Positions 1-8,017 of a stretch of DNA of 64,000 nt are shown in pieces (the stretch's first letter is position 1; each line of letters starts with the position of its first letter). The stretch is from Roseiarcus sp037446355 (GTDB lineage: Bacteria > Pseudomonadota > Alphaproteobacteria > Rhizobiales > Beijerinckiaceae). The stretch covers positions 45,360-109,359 of the forward strand of contig JBBIIT010000004.1 of assembly GCA_037446355.1 (NCBI GenBank), written 5' to 3'. A program made the position numbers and the translations under genes. Under the pieces are notes generated by a model that did no database searches, had not been told where the DNA came from, and worked only from the letters and a program-made list of their open reading frames with translations.

Positions 1-1242
1 CAATATCACTTCGAGGAGTATTTGGTCGACCGCGTTTTTGCCCTTGCCGCCGAGGGCGCGCCGATTGAACTGCGCGGCGGCAATAAAGTCGTGGGCGTGA
101 CCGCGCGGGGCGAGGGCGTCGCGCTGGAAATCGAAACGCCGGAAGGACGTTACGGCCTGGAAGCCGATTGGTTGATCGCTTGCGACGGCGCTGGCTCGCC
201 GGTGCGTAACATGATGGGGCTCGATTTCGTCGGCCGCGTGTTCGAGGACAATTTCCTCATCGCAGACGTCGTGATGGAGGACAGCCCTGCGTTCCCCGTC
301 GAGCGGCGATTCTGGTTCGATCCGCCGTTCAATCGCGGTCAGTCGGCGCTGTTGCACAAGCAGCCCGACAACGTCTGGCGCATCGACCTGCAACTCGGAT
401 GGAACATCGACAAAACAAGAGAGGCGAAGCCGGAGAATGTGATTCCGCGCCTGAAGGCGTTCCTCGGCGAGGACGCGAAGTTCGAACTGGAGTGGGTCTC
501 CATCTACACATTTCAATGCCGGCGCATGGAGAAGTTCCGTCACGGGCGCGTCGTCTTCGCGGGCGACAGCGCGCATCAGGTCTCCCCTTTTGGCGCGCGC
601 GGCGCCAATTCCGGTTTGCAAGATACCGACAATCTCGCCTGGAAACTCAAACTCGTGATCGCCGGCGTCGCGCCCGAGAGCCTGATCGACAGCTACGATC
701 TTGAGCGCGTCCACGGCGCCGACGAGAACATTCTCAACTCGACGCGCGCGACCGATTTCATCACGCCGAAGTCCGAGATTTCGCGCCTCTTCCGCGACGC
801 GGTGCTCGATCTTTCCGAGCGCTTCGCGGCGACGCGGCCGATGGTCAATTCGGGGCGACTCTCCGTGCCTTGCACCTATGACGGCTCGCCGCTCAACGGT
901 CCCGATTGCGTGGGGATGCCCAGAGGCGCCCGCCCCGGTTCGCCCGCGGTCGACGCGCCGACCGAATCCGGCTGGCTCCTCGACCGGCTCGACGGGCGTT
1001 TTCATCTCATCACGATAGACGCCGACGCGCCGCAGCACCAAATCGTTGATGGCGTCGAGATCGCGCGGCTCGCGCTATCTGTGAAGGCAAGTCCCGACGA
1101 TTTCCTGCGCCAACGCTATCTCGGCGAGGCGCCAAGCGCGGTCTATCTGATTCGCCCGGATCAACATGTCGCGGCGCGCTGGGAGCGATACGACGAAGCG
1201 GCGGTCGCGGCGGCGCTCAGGAAAGCGATCGGGAGGGCATGA
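1..1242 (+). CDS. FAD-dependent aromatic-ring monooxygenase (MhpA-like), 5' end cut by window
   Basis: The reading frame is open from base 1 (QYHFEEY precedes the first possible TTG at 22), so the true start and the N-terminal GxGxxG nucleotide-binding fold lie outside the window. Counted from the TTG, the second flavin motif (CDGAGSPVR, about residues 54-62) and the third (GDSAHQVSPFGARGAN, about 181-196) are clear. These place it among class A flavoprotein hydroxylases such as 3-(3-hydroxyphenyl)propionate hydroxylase, which hydroxylate phenolic rings with NAD(P)H and O2. The last 100 residues form the thioredoxin-like tail common in this family. It is translationally coupled to the DUF2783 gene. 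The substrate cannot be read from sequence. Confidence 0.88.
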   Translation, partial: QYHFEEYLVDRVFALAAEGAPIELRGGNKVVGVTARGEGVALEIETPEGRYGLEADWLIACDGAGSPVRNMMGLDFVGRVFEDNFLIADVVMEDSPAFPVERRFWFDPPFNRGQSALLHKQPDNVWRIDLQLGWNIDKTREAKPENVIPRLKAFLGEDAKFELEWVSIYTFQCRRMEKFRHGRVVFAGDSAHQVSPFGARGANSGLQDTDNLAWKLKLVIAGVAPESLIDSYDLERVHGADENILNSTRATDFITPKSEISRLFRDAVLDLSERFAATRPMVNSGRLSVPCTYDGSPLNGPDCVGMPRGARPGSPAVDAPTESGWLLDRLDGRFHLITIDADAPQHQIVDGVEIARLALSVKASPDDFLRQRYLGEAPSAVYLIRPDQHVAARWERYDEAAVAAALRKAIGRA

Positions 1243-1448
1243 TGGCGCAATTGCGGACGGAGCCTAACATCAAAGACCCCGACGAGTTTTACGCCGAGTT
1301 GATCGGCGCCCACGAGCATCTCGCCAAGTCCGAGAGCGACGCCTTCAATGCGCGGCTCGTATTGTTGCTCGCTAATCATATCGGCGATCGGGAAACGCTT
1401 TCGCAGGCGCTCAAGGCCGCCGGCCTCGAAGGAGGGAACGTCCCATGA
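1239..1448 (+). CDS. DUF2783 family small protein
   Basis: This 69-residue acidic protein has the family core DPDEFYAELIGAHEHL followed by NARLVLLLANHIGD. No catalytic residues or membrane segments are seen. DUF2783 proteins are known mainly as small ORFs beside flavin monooxygenases, and the same context holds here. The start ATG (1239, or the adjacent in-frame ATG 1242) overlaps the monooxygenase stop, and its own stop overlaps the next start at 1445. Such tight coupling suggests a stoichiometric partner of the monooxygenase, but that is inference; no biochemical function is known to me. Confidence 0.75.
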   Translation: MMAQLRTEPNIKDPDEFYAELIGAHEHLAKSESDAFNARLVLLLANHIGDRETLSQALKAAGLEGGNVP

Positions 1449-1999
1449 AAATCGAAAAAATCCATCACGTGGCCTACCGCTGCAAGGACGCGAAGGAGAC
1501 GGTCGATTGGTACGTGAAGAACCTCAAAATGCCGTTCGTGCTGGCGATCGCCGAGGATTTCGTGCCCTCGACGCACGAGCCCGACCCTTACATGCACGTC
1601 TTCCTCGACGCTGGCGACGGCAACGTGCTCGCCTTCTTCGAACTGCCGACCAAGCCGGAAATGGGGCGCGACCCTAACACGCCGCCGTGGGTGCAGCACA
1701 TCGCTTTCAAGGTGAAGGATCGCGCGACGCTGCTCGAATACAAGGCGCATCTGGAAGCGGGCGGCGTCAGAGTGCTCGGCGTCACCGATCATTCCATCTT
1801 CCATTCGATTTATTTCTTCGACCCGAACGGACACCGGATCGAACTCGCCTGCCCCGATCCGAACGAGGAAGCGATGCTGAAGCGCCTCGACACGGTCAAA
1901 TGGGACATGCTGGAGGAATGGTCGCGCACCAAGCGCGCGCCGCGCCACGCAGATTGGCTGCACGCTAGGGAATTCGGCAAGAGCGTCGCCCCGAGCTGA
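1445..1999 (+). CDS. VOC-superfamily protein (glyoxalase/extradiol dioxygenase fold)
   Basis: This 184-residue protein has a paired beta-alpha-beta-beta-beta VOC fold. The first module starts KIEKIHHVAYRCKD with a candidate metal His at 8 or 9. The second contains WVQHIAFKVKD and ends with FDPNGHRIELACP, which has the usual C-terminal Glu ligand. It is the third gene of a coupled operon (ATG overlaps the DUF2783 stop), preceded by the GGAGG ribosome site inside that gene. VOC proteins in this setting usually act on the ring-hydroxylated product as a dioxygenase, isomerase or hydrolase. Which reaction applies here is not decided by sequence. Confidence 0.8.
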   Translation: MKIEKIHHVAYRCKDAKETVDWYVKNLKMPFVLAIAEDFVPSTHEPDPYMHVFLDAGDGNVLAFFELPTKPEMGRDPNTPPWVQHIAFKVKDRATLLEYKAHLEAGGVRVLGVTDHSIFHSIYFFDPNGHRIELACPDPNEEAMLKRLDTVKWDMLEEWSRTKRAPRHADWLHAREFGKSVAPS

Positions 2000-2084
2000 T
2001 TGGACCGGCGACGCTCCAGCCTCGCGTCAGCTTGCCCTCTTACTCTGGGGTCTCGGCGTCAGGCGAGCGCCCGAGGACGGAGCA

Positions 2085-2921
2085 TTGAACACTCTCGCGC
2101 TACGGCCGAGCCTTCTTCATCCCGCCGATCTTTCGGATGGGGGAGAACAATCTTTCGTTCACGCGCTCGCGCTGGCGTTGCGAAGCGGGTACGGGCTCAC
2201 ACTGCTGCACGTTCAGACGCCTGAGGAGACCGTCATCAAGATGTCGGGCTTCCAACACGCGGTCGACAAGCTCGTCGCTTGGCGCAAGCTGCAAGTTCAG
2301 CCGGATGCAGCCTTGCTCGAGAGCCAACTCGGCTTAAGAATTTCCAGCGTCAGTCTGCCCGGGCGTAACGTGCGGGACCGAGTCTTGGATTATCTGAACG
2401 ATCACCCCTGCGAACTCGCGGTCATCCGTTCGCCCGAGCATCGCGGCATGTCGCGCTGGCTCGACGTTTCGCTTGGCAAACGCGCGCTTCGCAAGGCGAG
2501 CAATATGATCGTGTTCCTGCGCGACGGCGCGAGAGGCTTCGTCGACGGCGCCCAAGGCGAAATTCGGCTTCGTCGCGTGCTCGCACCGATCGACGACAAG
2601 CTCGACGCGACGCAGGCGTTGGCGCGCGTCAGCGCGTGGCTCGCCCGCGTCAGTCCGAAGGCCGAAATTCATCTGCTGCATGTCGGCGAACGCCCACCGC
2701 CCGCGCCAAGGGACGCCGACGGCGCGCCGTTCGGGCCGATGATCCTGCGCCAGGGCCCGGTCGCCGAGTCGATCTTCGAGATCTGCCGACGCGCCTCGAT
2801 CGATCTCGTCGTCATGCCGACCGCCGGACACACTGGCTTTCTGGGCGCCTTACGCGGCAGCGTCACCAGCCGCGTGCTCGAAGATGGGCGCTGGCCGGTG
2901 TTGAGCGTGCCCGTCAACTAG
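2085..2921 (+). CDS. Universal stress protein, tandem UspA domains
   Basis: The 278-residue protein has two Usp folds. The first (about 1-145) starts RPSLLHPADLSDGGEQSFVHA, and the second (about 160-278) starts RRVLAPIDDKLDATQALARV. The second ends with a loop GHTGFLGALRGSVTSRVLE resembling the nucleotide-binding G-x2-G...GS element, though its spacing is shorter than the canonical x9. Translation probably starts at TTG 2085 with GGACGGAG just upstream. Tandem Usp proteins are stress-linked cytoplasmic nucleotide-binding factors. The gene is monocistronic, and its stop overlaps by 3-4 bases the stop of the convergent PLP-enzyme gene. Confidence 0.85.
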   Translation: MNTLALRPSLLHPADLSDGGEQSFVHALALALRSGYGLTLLHVQTPEETVIKMSGFQHAVDKLVAWRKLQVQPDAALLESQLGLRISSVSLPGRNVRDRVLDYLNDHPCELAVIRSPEHRGMSRWLDVSLGKRALRKASNMIVFLRDGARGFVDGAQGEIRLRRVLAPIDDKLDATQALARVSAWLARVSPKAEIHLLHVGERPPPAPRDADGAPFGPMILRQGPVAESIFEICRRASIDLVVMPTAGHTGFLGALRGSVTSRVLEDGRWPVLSVPVN

Positions 2922-4039
2922 ACCCACTCGCCCCATCGTCGCGTCGCCTTCAGGCCGCCGCCGGTGAGCACGACGACCGTTGACTCGCCCGGCCCGATGG
3001 CCCCGCTCGCGAGCAGCCGCGAGAGTCCGGCGGCGGCGACCGCACTGGTCGGCTCGGCGTAGAGGCCGCCAAGCGCGAGGCGACGCGCGGCGGTTTCGAT
3101 CTCATCCTCGCCGACCGCGACCGCGGCGCCGCCCGATGCGCGCAACGCGGCCAGAACCTCGCGCCCGCGCACGGGCCTGGCGATCGCCGTTCCCTCGGCG
3201 ATCGTCGGCCTCGGCTCGATCTCGGTGCAGACTTTCGCGCCCGCCTCGAAAGCGGCGACCAGCGGCGCGCAATTGGCCGGCTGCGCCGCGAACAAGCGTG
3301 GCATTCGTGAAATCTCGCCGCGCCGCAGGAGTTCGTCGAAGCCGATTTCGCATCCCAGCACATTGCTGCCGGCGCCGCAGGGAATGACAACATTGTCGGG
3401 CGCACGAAAGCCGAGATCCTCCCAGAGTTCATAAGCCAGCGTCTTTGTCCCCTGGAGGAAGAAGGGTTGCCAGTTGTGGCTCGCGTAGAAGATCGACGCC
3501 GACTGCCGGATCGCTTCCTCGGAGGTCGCCTGGCGCGCCCCCGGCACGAGTTCCACCTCGGCGCCATAGGCGCGCATCTGCGTGGTCTTGCCTGGCGGCG
3601 TCGAGGCGGGCGCGAGAATTTTCGCTGGCAGTCCCGCTGTTGCGGCATAGGCGGCGATCGCGGCGCCGCCATTGCCCGAACTGTCCTCGAGCACGCGCTT
3701 CACGCCCTGCTGTCGCAAGACCGATATCATCACCGAGGCGCCGCGATCCTTGAAGCTGCCGGTCGGCGAGAACCATTCGAGCTTGAACCAAGCGCGCGCG
3801 CCCGCCCAGTCGCGCGCGACGAGCGGCGTGCAGCCCTCGCCCATTGTCACGGGATCGCGGATCGGAAACGGCAACGCGGCGGCGTAGCGCCAAAGCGAAC
3901 GGCGTTCGCGCGCGATTTCGTCGCGCCCGATGCCCGGCAACGGCGTTATCGCGAGCGGTCGTCGATCGTCGGAGGCCCAGCGCGGCGGATCGAGCGGATA
4001 GCGCCGCCCGCTCAGGTTTTCGATATAATGAGCAAACAC
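2918..4039 (-). CDS. Threonine synthase-like PLP-dependent lyase
   Basis: This 373-residue fold-type II PLP enzyme has the pyridoxal lysine in SPTGSFKDRG (Lys97). The phosphate-binding or substrate loop EDSSGNGGAAIAAYAA follows, with the C-terminal VVLTGGGLK that contacts the pyridine ring. This arrangement matches threonine synthase (O-phosphohomoserine to threonine) and its catabolic relatives, the diaminopropionate lyase and threonine dehydratase-like enzymes. It is the last gene of a minus-strand set after an SMP-30 lactonase (22-base gap) and an RraA-family gene. That placement suggests a catabolic role rather than housekeeping threonine synthesis. Specificity is unresolved. Confidence 0.78.
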   Translation of the reverse strand: MFAHYIENLSGRRYPLDPPRWASDDRRPLAITPLPGIGRDEIARERRSLWRYAAALPFPIRDPVTMGEGCTPLVARDWAGARAWFKLEWFSPTGSFKDRGASVMISVLRQQGVKRVLEDSSGNGGAAIAAYAATAGLPAKILAPASTPPGKTTQMRAYGAEVELVPGARQATSEEAIRQSASIFYASHNWQPFFLQGTKTLAYELWEDLGFRAPDNVVIPCGAGSNVLGCEIGFDELLRRGEISRMPRLFAAQPANCAPLVAAFEAGAKVCTEIEPRPTIAEGTAIARPVRGREVLAALRASGGAAVAVGEDEIETAARRLALGGLYAEPTSAVAAAGLSRLLASGAIGPGESTVVVLTGGGLKATRRWGEWV

Positions 4040-4061
4040 ATCGGGCCTCGGCGTCGCGATC

Positions 4062-4988
4062 TTATCCGAGCTTGGACCCGTTCACGGTAACATACACCGA
4101 ATAGAGCGAAGTCGTGCCGCAGATGAACAGCCGGTTGAGCTTCGTTCCGCCGAAAGTGACGTTGGCGACGAGTTCGGGGATCAGGATCTTGCCGATCAAG
4201 GTTCCGTCGGGATCGTAGACATGGACGCCCTCGGCGGTGCTTGTCCAGACCCGACCTTCGGTGTCGAGACGGAAGCCGTCAAACAATCCGGCTGTCGATT
4301 CCGCGAACACTTCGCCGCCTGACAATTTCGAACCGTTCACGGCAAAGCGCCGGATGTGGCGCGGGCCTTTGTGCTTATGGGAAGCGCCGGTGTCGGCGAT
4401 ATAGAGAAATTTCTCGTCGGGCGAGAAGGCAATGCCGTTCGGGCGCGTCATGTCAGTGACGACGGCGGCGATTTCGCCGGACTTGGCGTCGACGCGATAG
4501 ACGTGGCAGCCGCCTATCTCCTCGGCCTGCCGATCACCCTCGTAATCCGTGTCGATGCCATAAGCCGGATCGGTGAACCAGATCGAATCGTCGGATTTGA
4601 CGACGAGATCGTTAGGCGAGTTGAGGCGTTTGCCTTTCCATTTGTCGGCGACGACGGTGATCGAGCCGTCGAATTCGGTGCGCGTCACGCGACGCGTGAG
4701 ATGCTCGCACGTGACAAGCCGGCCTTGATTGTCGACGCTATTGCCATTGGAATTGTTGGAGCGCTCTCGGAAAACCGAGACTTCCCCCGACGGCTCGACG
4801 TAGCGCATCATACGGTTATTGGGAATGTCGGACCATACGAGATAGCGCCCTGCGGCGAACCAGGCCGGCCCCTCCGCCCAGCGGGCGCCGGTCCAAAGGC
4901 GCTCGACGCGCACGTGGCCGGCAAAGCACGCGCGAAAGCGCCGGTCGACGACGATGATGTCGGTTCCCTCGATCTGCCCATAAAACAT
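4062..4988 (-). CDS. SMP-30/gluconolactonase/LRE-like beta-propeller lactonase
   Basis: The 308-residue protein has the SMP-30 six-bladed propeller signature. EGPAWF near residue 41 carries the metal-binding Glu, NSPNDLVVKSDDSIWFTDP carries Asn/Asp ligands, and RPNGIAFSPDEKFLYIADT carries a further Asn/Asp pair. Members hydrolyse sugar lactones or related esters using one divalent metal. It lies between an RraA-family aldolase-like gene and the threonine synthase-like gene on the same strand. The three probably form one catabolic operon for a sugar-acid or aromatic-derived lactone (inference). Confidence 0.82.
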   Translation of the reverse strand: MFYGQIEGTDIIVVDRRFRACFAGHVRVERLWTGARWAEGPAWFAAGRYLVWSDIPNNRMMRYVEPSGEVSVFRERSNNSNGNSVDNQGRLVTCEHLTRRVTRTEFDGSITVVADKWKGKRLNSPNDLVVKSDDSIWFTDPAYGIDTDYEGDRQAEEIGGCHVYRVDAKSGEIAAVVTDMTRPNGIAFSPDEKFLYIADTGASHKHKGPRHIRRFAVNGSKLSGGEVFAESTAGLFDGFRLDTEGRVWTSTAEGVHVYDPDGTLIGKILIPELVANVTFGGTKLNRLFICGTTSLYSVYVTVNGSKLG

Positions 4989-5058
4989 CGAACATTCCCC
5001 CCTTCGCTGCGTCGCGGCGCAGGCACGTTAGAACCAGCGCCCTATGCCGACAAGGCGC

Positions 5059-5760
5059 TCACGGCTTTGATTTCGTCGCCTCGTAACGGGCGCGCGTCAC
5101 AGCGTCCGGCGGATAGAGGCCAGGCAACGCCACGCCGCTTTCGACCTCGCGCATGATCCAGGCTTCGAGACGCTCCTGCTCGGCGCCTGCGCTCGCTACC
5201 TCCGCCGCGAGCGCGGCGGGCACGACGACCGCGCCGTCTTCGTCGGCGACGATGAGATCGTCGGGATAGACCGCCACGCCGCCGCAACCGATCGGTTCCT
5301 GCCAGCCGACAAAAATCAGGCCGGCGACCGAGGAAGGCGCGGCCGTTCCCCGGCTCCAGATCGGCAGGCCTGTGGCGCGTACGCCGGCGATGTCGCGCAC
5401 GACGCCGTCGGTGACGAGCGCCACGGCGTCGCGCTTGACCATGCGCGCGCAGAGGATGTCGCCGAAAATTCCGGCGTCCGCAACGCCCATCGCGCCGGCG
5501 ACGACCACCGCGCCCGAGGGCATCGCTTCGATGGCCGCGCGCGTCGAGCGCGGCGAGGCCCAGGCCTCCGGCGTCGCCAAGTCCTCCCGCGCCGGGATGA
5601 AGCGCAATGTAAACGCAGGACCGACGATGCGCGATTGGCCCGCGCGCAACGGGGCCGGGCCGCGCATCCAGACATTGCGCAATCCCTTCTTCAAGAGCGC
5701 CGTCGTGATCGTCGCGGTGGAGACGTTGCGCAGCGCCTCGATGATCTCGCGCTTGTCCAT
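5059..5760 (-). CDS. RraA-family protein (HMG/CHA aldolase-like)
   Basis: The ORF extends further upstream, but ATG 5760 is favoured because GGGGCGAGGCG lies directly before it and the conserved domain begins there, giving 233 residues. The fold core GIFGDILCARMVKRDAVALV, then TDGVVRDIAGVRATGLP with the conserved Arg122-Asp123, is diagnostic. The family includes 4-hydroxy-4-methyl-2-oxoglutarate / 4-carboxy-4-hydroxy-2-oxoadipate aldolases, which end protocatechuate and gallate meta-cleavage routes, and RNase E inhibitor RraA. The catabolic neighbours favour the aldolase reading. It is first in the minus-strand trio with the SMP-30 and PLP genes. Confidence 0.82.
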   Translation of the reverse strand: MDKREIIEALRNVSTATITTALLKKGLRNVWMRGPAPLRAGQSRIVGPAFTLRFIPAREDLATPEAWASPRSTRAAIEAMPSGAVVVAGAMGVADAGIFGDILCARMVKRDAVALVTDGVVRDIAGVRATGLPIWSRGTAAPSSVAGLIFVGWQEPIGCGGVAVYPDDLIVADEDGAVVVPAALAAEVASAGAEQERLEAWIMREVESGVALPGLYPPDAVTRARYEATKSKP

Positions 5761-5869
5761 CGCCTCGCCCCTGTTTGTCGAAAATCGCGTCGCGCGGCGG
5801 CGATCTGCGCATGGTCCGAAGTAGTCGTCAACGGCCTGCCGGACGCGAAGGGCGGCGGAAGCCGACGAA

Positions 5870-5898
5870 TTGACAGTTGCCGCCCAAGTCTGGAAAAC
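5870..5898 (+). promoter_or_regulatory. Candidate sigma-70 promoter for the 5947 gene
   Basis: A perfect -35 hexamer TTGACA (5870-5875) is followed after 17 bases by the poor -10 candidate GAAAAC (5893-5898). It sits in the 186-base divergent space between the RraA-like and dehydrogenase genes and points toward the latter. Only the -35 is convincing. Confidence 0.3.
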
Positions 5899-5946
5899 CA
5901 ACGCCCTCGGCAAGCCCCATTCGCGAGCCTACATGGAGACGCCCGC

Positions 5947-6879
5947 ATGAACGGTTCCAACGCCGCCCGCGAAACCGTAGGCTTCATCGGCTTGGGCTAT
6001 ATGGGCCACGGCATGGCCAAGAATATCGTCGAAAAGGGCTACGCGCTGACGGTGCTCGGCCACCGCAACCGCAAGCCGGTCGAAGATCTCATCAAGCGCG
6101 GCGCGGTCGAAGCGAAGAGCGCGGCGGAACTCGCCGAACGATCGAGCGTCGTGTTTCTTTGCGTCACCGGCTCGCGCGAGGTCGAGGCGATCGCGCGCAA
6201 CTCCGGCGGCTTGAAACAAGGGCTGAAGAAAGGCGCCGTCGTCGTCGATTGCTCGACATCCGATCCCAACTCGACGCTCGCGCTCGCCGCCGAATTCTCC
6301 GCTCTCGGCGTCGATTACGCAGATGCGCCGCTCAGCCGCACGCCCAAAGAAGCCTGGGAAGGCAAGCTCGACACCATGGTCGGCGCGAGCGGCCCGACGT
6401 TCGCGCGGCTGAAGCCGATCCTGGAGACCTGGGCCGGCAAGATCGTGCATATCGGCGCAGTCGGCGACGGCCACAAAATGAAACTCATCAACAATTTCGT
6501 TTCGCTCGGCTACGCCGCGCTCTACGCCGAGGCGCTGACGCTCTCGCAGAAGGTCGGCATCTCGCCCGAGCGTTTCGACAGCGTTATTCGCGGCGGGCGC
6601 ATGGATTGCGGCTTCTACCAGACCTTCATGGGCTGGACGCTCGACGGCAATCGCGAAGCGCACAAGTTCACCATCGCCAACGCGCACAAGGATCTTCGCT
6701 ATCTCGAGGCGATGGCTGACGCGGCGGGAATCGTCAACCCCATGGGCAATGCGGTCAAGAACGCCTTCGCGCTCGCGAGCGCCGCCGGCGGCGCCGAAAA
6801 TTACGTGCCGATGCTGACCACTTATATTGAGACGGCCAACGGCGTCGAAGGGCCGCGCAAGGCGGCGCTGAACGGATAG
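5947..6879 (+). CDS. 3-hydroxyisobutyrate dehydrogenase-family NAD(P) oxidoreductase
   Basis: The start is ATG 5947 with GGAGAC seven bases upstream, giving 310 residues; the longer open frame has no better start. The N-terminal Rossmann signature GFIGLGYMGHGMA (12-24) is followed by the substrate motif DCSTSDPNSTLALA and the catalytic lysine in GDGHKMKLINN (Lys179). This beta-hydroxyacid dehydrogenase family includes MmsB, GarR (tartronate semialdehyde reductase) and GlxR. It is divergent from the RraA/SMP-30 operon, which hints at a shared sugar-acid or C3 semialdehyde pathway. The exact substrate is unknown. Confidence 0.85.
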   Translation: MNGSNAARETVGFIGLGYMGHGMAKNIVEKGYALTVLGHRNRKPVEDLIKRGAVEAKSAAELAERSSVVFLCVTGSREVEAIARNSGGLKQGLKKGAVVVDCSTSDPNSTLALAAEFSALGVDYADAPLSRTPKEAWEGKLDTMVGASGPTFARLKPILETWAGKIVHIGAVGDGHKMKLINNFVSLGYAALYAEALTLSQKVGISPERFDSVIRGGRMDCGFYQTFMGWTLDGNREAHKFTIANAHKDLRYLEAMADAAGIVNPMGNAVKNAFALASAAGGAENYVPMLTTYIETANGVEGPRKAALNG

Positions 6880-6971
6880 AGCCGGGCGCGGCCGCCTCGT
6901 CCGGTTCGCTGCGCGTGGATTTGCGCTATGCTGACGCCCGCCAGCGACGACGAGACGGCGGGAGGCAAGTC

Positions 6972-7283
6972 ATGATTATCGTCACCGGCGCGATCCTTGC
7001 GCGCCCTGAGACCATCGAGGAGATCGCGCGTCTCAGTTTAGAGCATGTGCGTCGCTCGCGCGCCGAGCCGGGCTGCCTCGAACATGGCGCTCAACTCGAC
7101 GCCGAAAACCCGCTGCGCGTAACCTTCTTCGAGCGATGGGCCGACGCGGCGGCGCTCAAGACCCATTTCGCCATGCCAGCGTCGCGAGAATTCGCCAAGA
7201 TGACGGGCCGCCTCGCCGCCTCGCCGCCGTCGATCTCGATCTATTGGGCCGAGGAAACCTCCGCCGCGGCGCTGGCGAATTAG
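6972..7283 (+). CDS. Antibiotic-biosynthesis-monooxygenase (ABM) domain protein, putative quinol monooxygenase
   Basis: ATG 6972 follows a strong GGAGG (6961-6965), giving 103 residues. The single ferredoxin-like ABM domain is recognised by IIVTGAILARPETIEEI, the central RSRAEPGCLEHG and VTFFERWADAAALKTHF. YgiN-type homologues oxidise quinols or act on reactive carbonyls without a cofactor as dimers. Its position after the dehydrogenase and near a flavin monooxygenase fits aromatic or quinone metabolism. The stop overlaps the stop of the convergent kinase gene by 4 bases. Confidence 0.8.
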   Translation: MIIVTGAILARPETIEEIARLSLEHVRRSRAEPGCLEHGAQLDAENPLRVTFFERWADAAALKTHFAMPASREFAKMTGRLAASPPSISIYWAEETSAAALAN

Positions 7284-7783
7284 TCGTCCGCGCCGCCACC
7301 GTGGCGAACCATGTCGAACCCTTCGTCCTCGCGCGGCGCGACGAAATAGCTTGATATCAAATCGAACTCCGCGTCGCTCGCCGCGAATTCATGCTCGCCG
7401 CGTGCGTTGCGCTCGCGAAGCCGTCGGCGGCAAAGCTCCTCCGGCGCATCGAGAAAATGCAGCAAACATCTGGCCCCGGCGTTGACAGCGAGACCGCGCA
7501 TCCAGGCGCGATAGGCGGGCGTGTTCGCGGGATAGTCCAGCGCGACGGAAACGCCCGCGCGCAGCAGATGCTCGACATGCGGCCCCATCGCCTGAACTAG
7601 CTGACGCGAGCGCCTGATATAGTCGTCGAAGTCGCGGATCTCGGGACCGAACAGGCGCGAGAGCCAGAAGTCCTCGCGGATAAGGATTGTCAGCGGCGCT
7701 TTCGCCACTTCGTCGGCCAGCGAGGACTTTCCGGCGGCGATTTTGCCGCAAAACAGGTGCAAGGTCGGTTTGGCGTTGATCAT
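7280..7783 (-). CDS. Small P-loop ATP-binding kinase-like protein
   Basis: A Walker A motif GKIAAGKSS is at residues 13-21 when starting at ATG 7783; a TTG twelve bases upstream lacks a better ribosome site. The 167 residues resemble AAA_33/zeta-toxin-like small-molecule kinases. There is an early REDFWLSRLFG segment, SVALDYPAN where a Walker B would be, and a LID-like RRRLRERNARGEHE. The substrate is unknown, with candidates among sugars, nucleosides and antibiotics. It is monocistronic and convergent with the ABM gene. There is no antitoxin-like neighbour, so a toxin role is not supported. Confidence 0.65.
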   Translation of the reverse strand: MINAKPTLHLFCGKIAAGKSSLADEVAKAPLTILIREDFWLSRLFGPEIRDFDDYIRRSRQLVQAMGPHVEHLLRAGVSVALDYPANTPAYRAWMRGLAVNAGARCLLHFLDAPEELCRRRLRERNARGEHEFAASDAEFDLISSYFVAPREDEGFDMVRHGGGADD

Positions 7784-7823
7784 GTGACGATCCAAAGGGG
7801 CGATAACAGCGCGAATTAAACTT

Positions 7824-7846
7824 CCCGGCCCGGGCGTCAGGCCGGG
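7824..7846. repeat. 7-bp GC-rich inverted repeat
   Basis: CCCGGCC (7824-7830) and GGCCGGG (7840-7846) can form a stem with a 9-base loop in the space between the kinase start and the acyl-CoA dehydrogenase. There is no U-tract, so a terminator role is not supported. It may be an operator or incidental. Confidence 0.3.
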
Positions 7847-8017
7847 CGGCGAATTCGGGCGTTGCGGATCGGATCGGGACGCATCAACATGAATCTTTCT
7901 CGCGCCATACTAGACAGCGGCGCCCTATTGGCAATACGAACGCCCTCGACAATTTCCGTTTATATGTGAACAATGTCTTGGGACGATTCAGCGCCCCGAA
8001 TTCGAGGAGGAGGCCTC

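Noticed and set aside
7280..7783. Zeta-toxin reading of the P-loop kinase-like gene
   Set aside because: No epsilon-type antitoxin lies adjacent and the similarity is limited to the P-loop and general layout.
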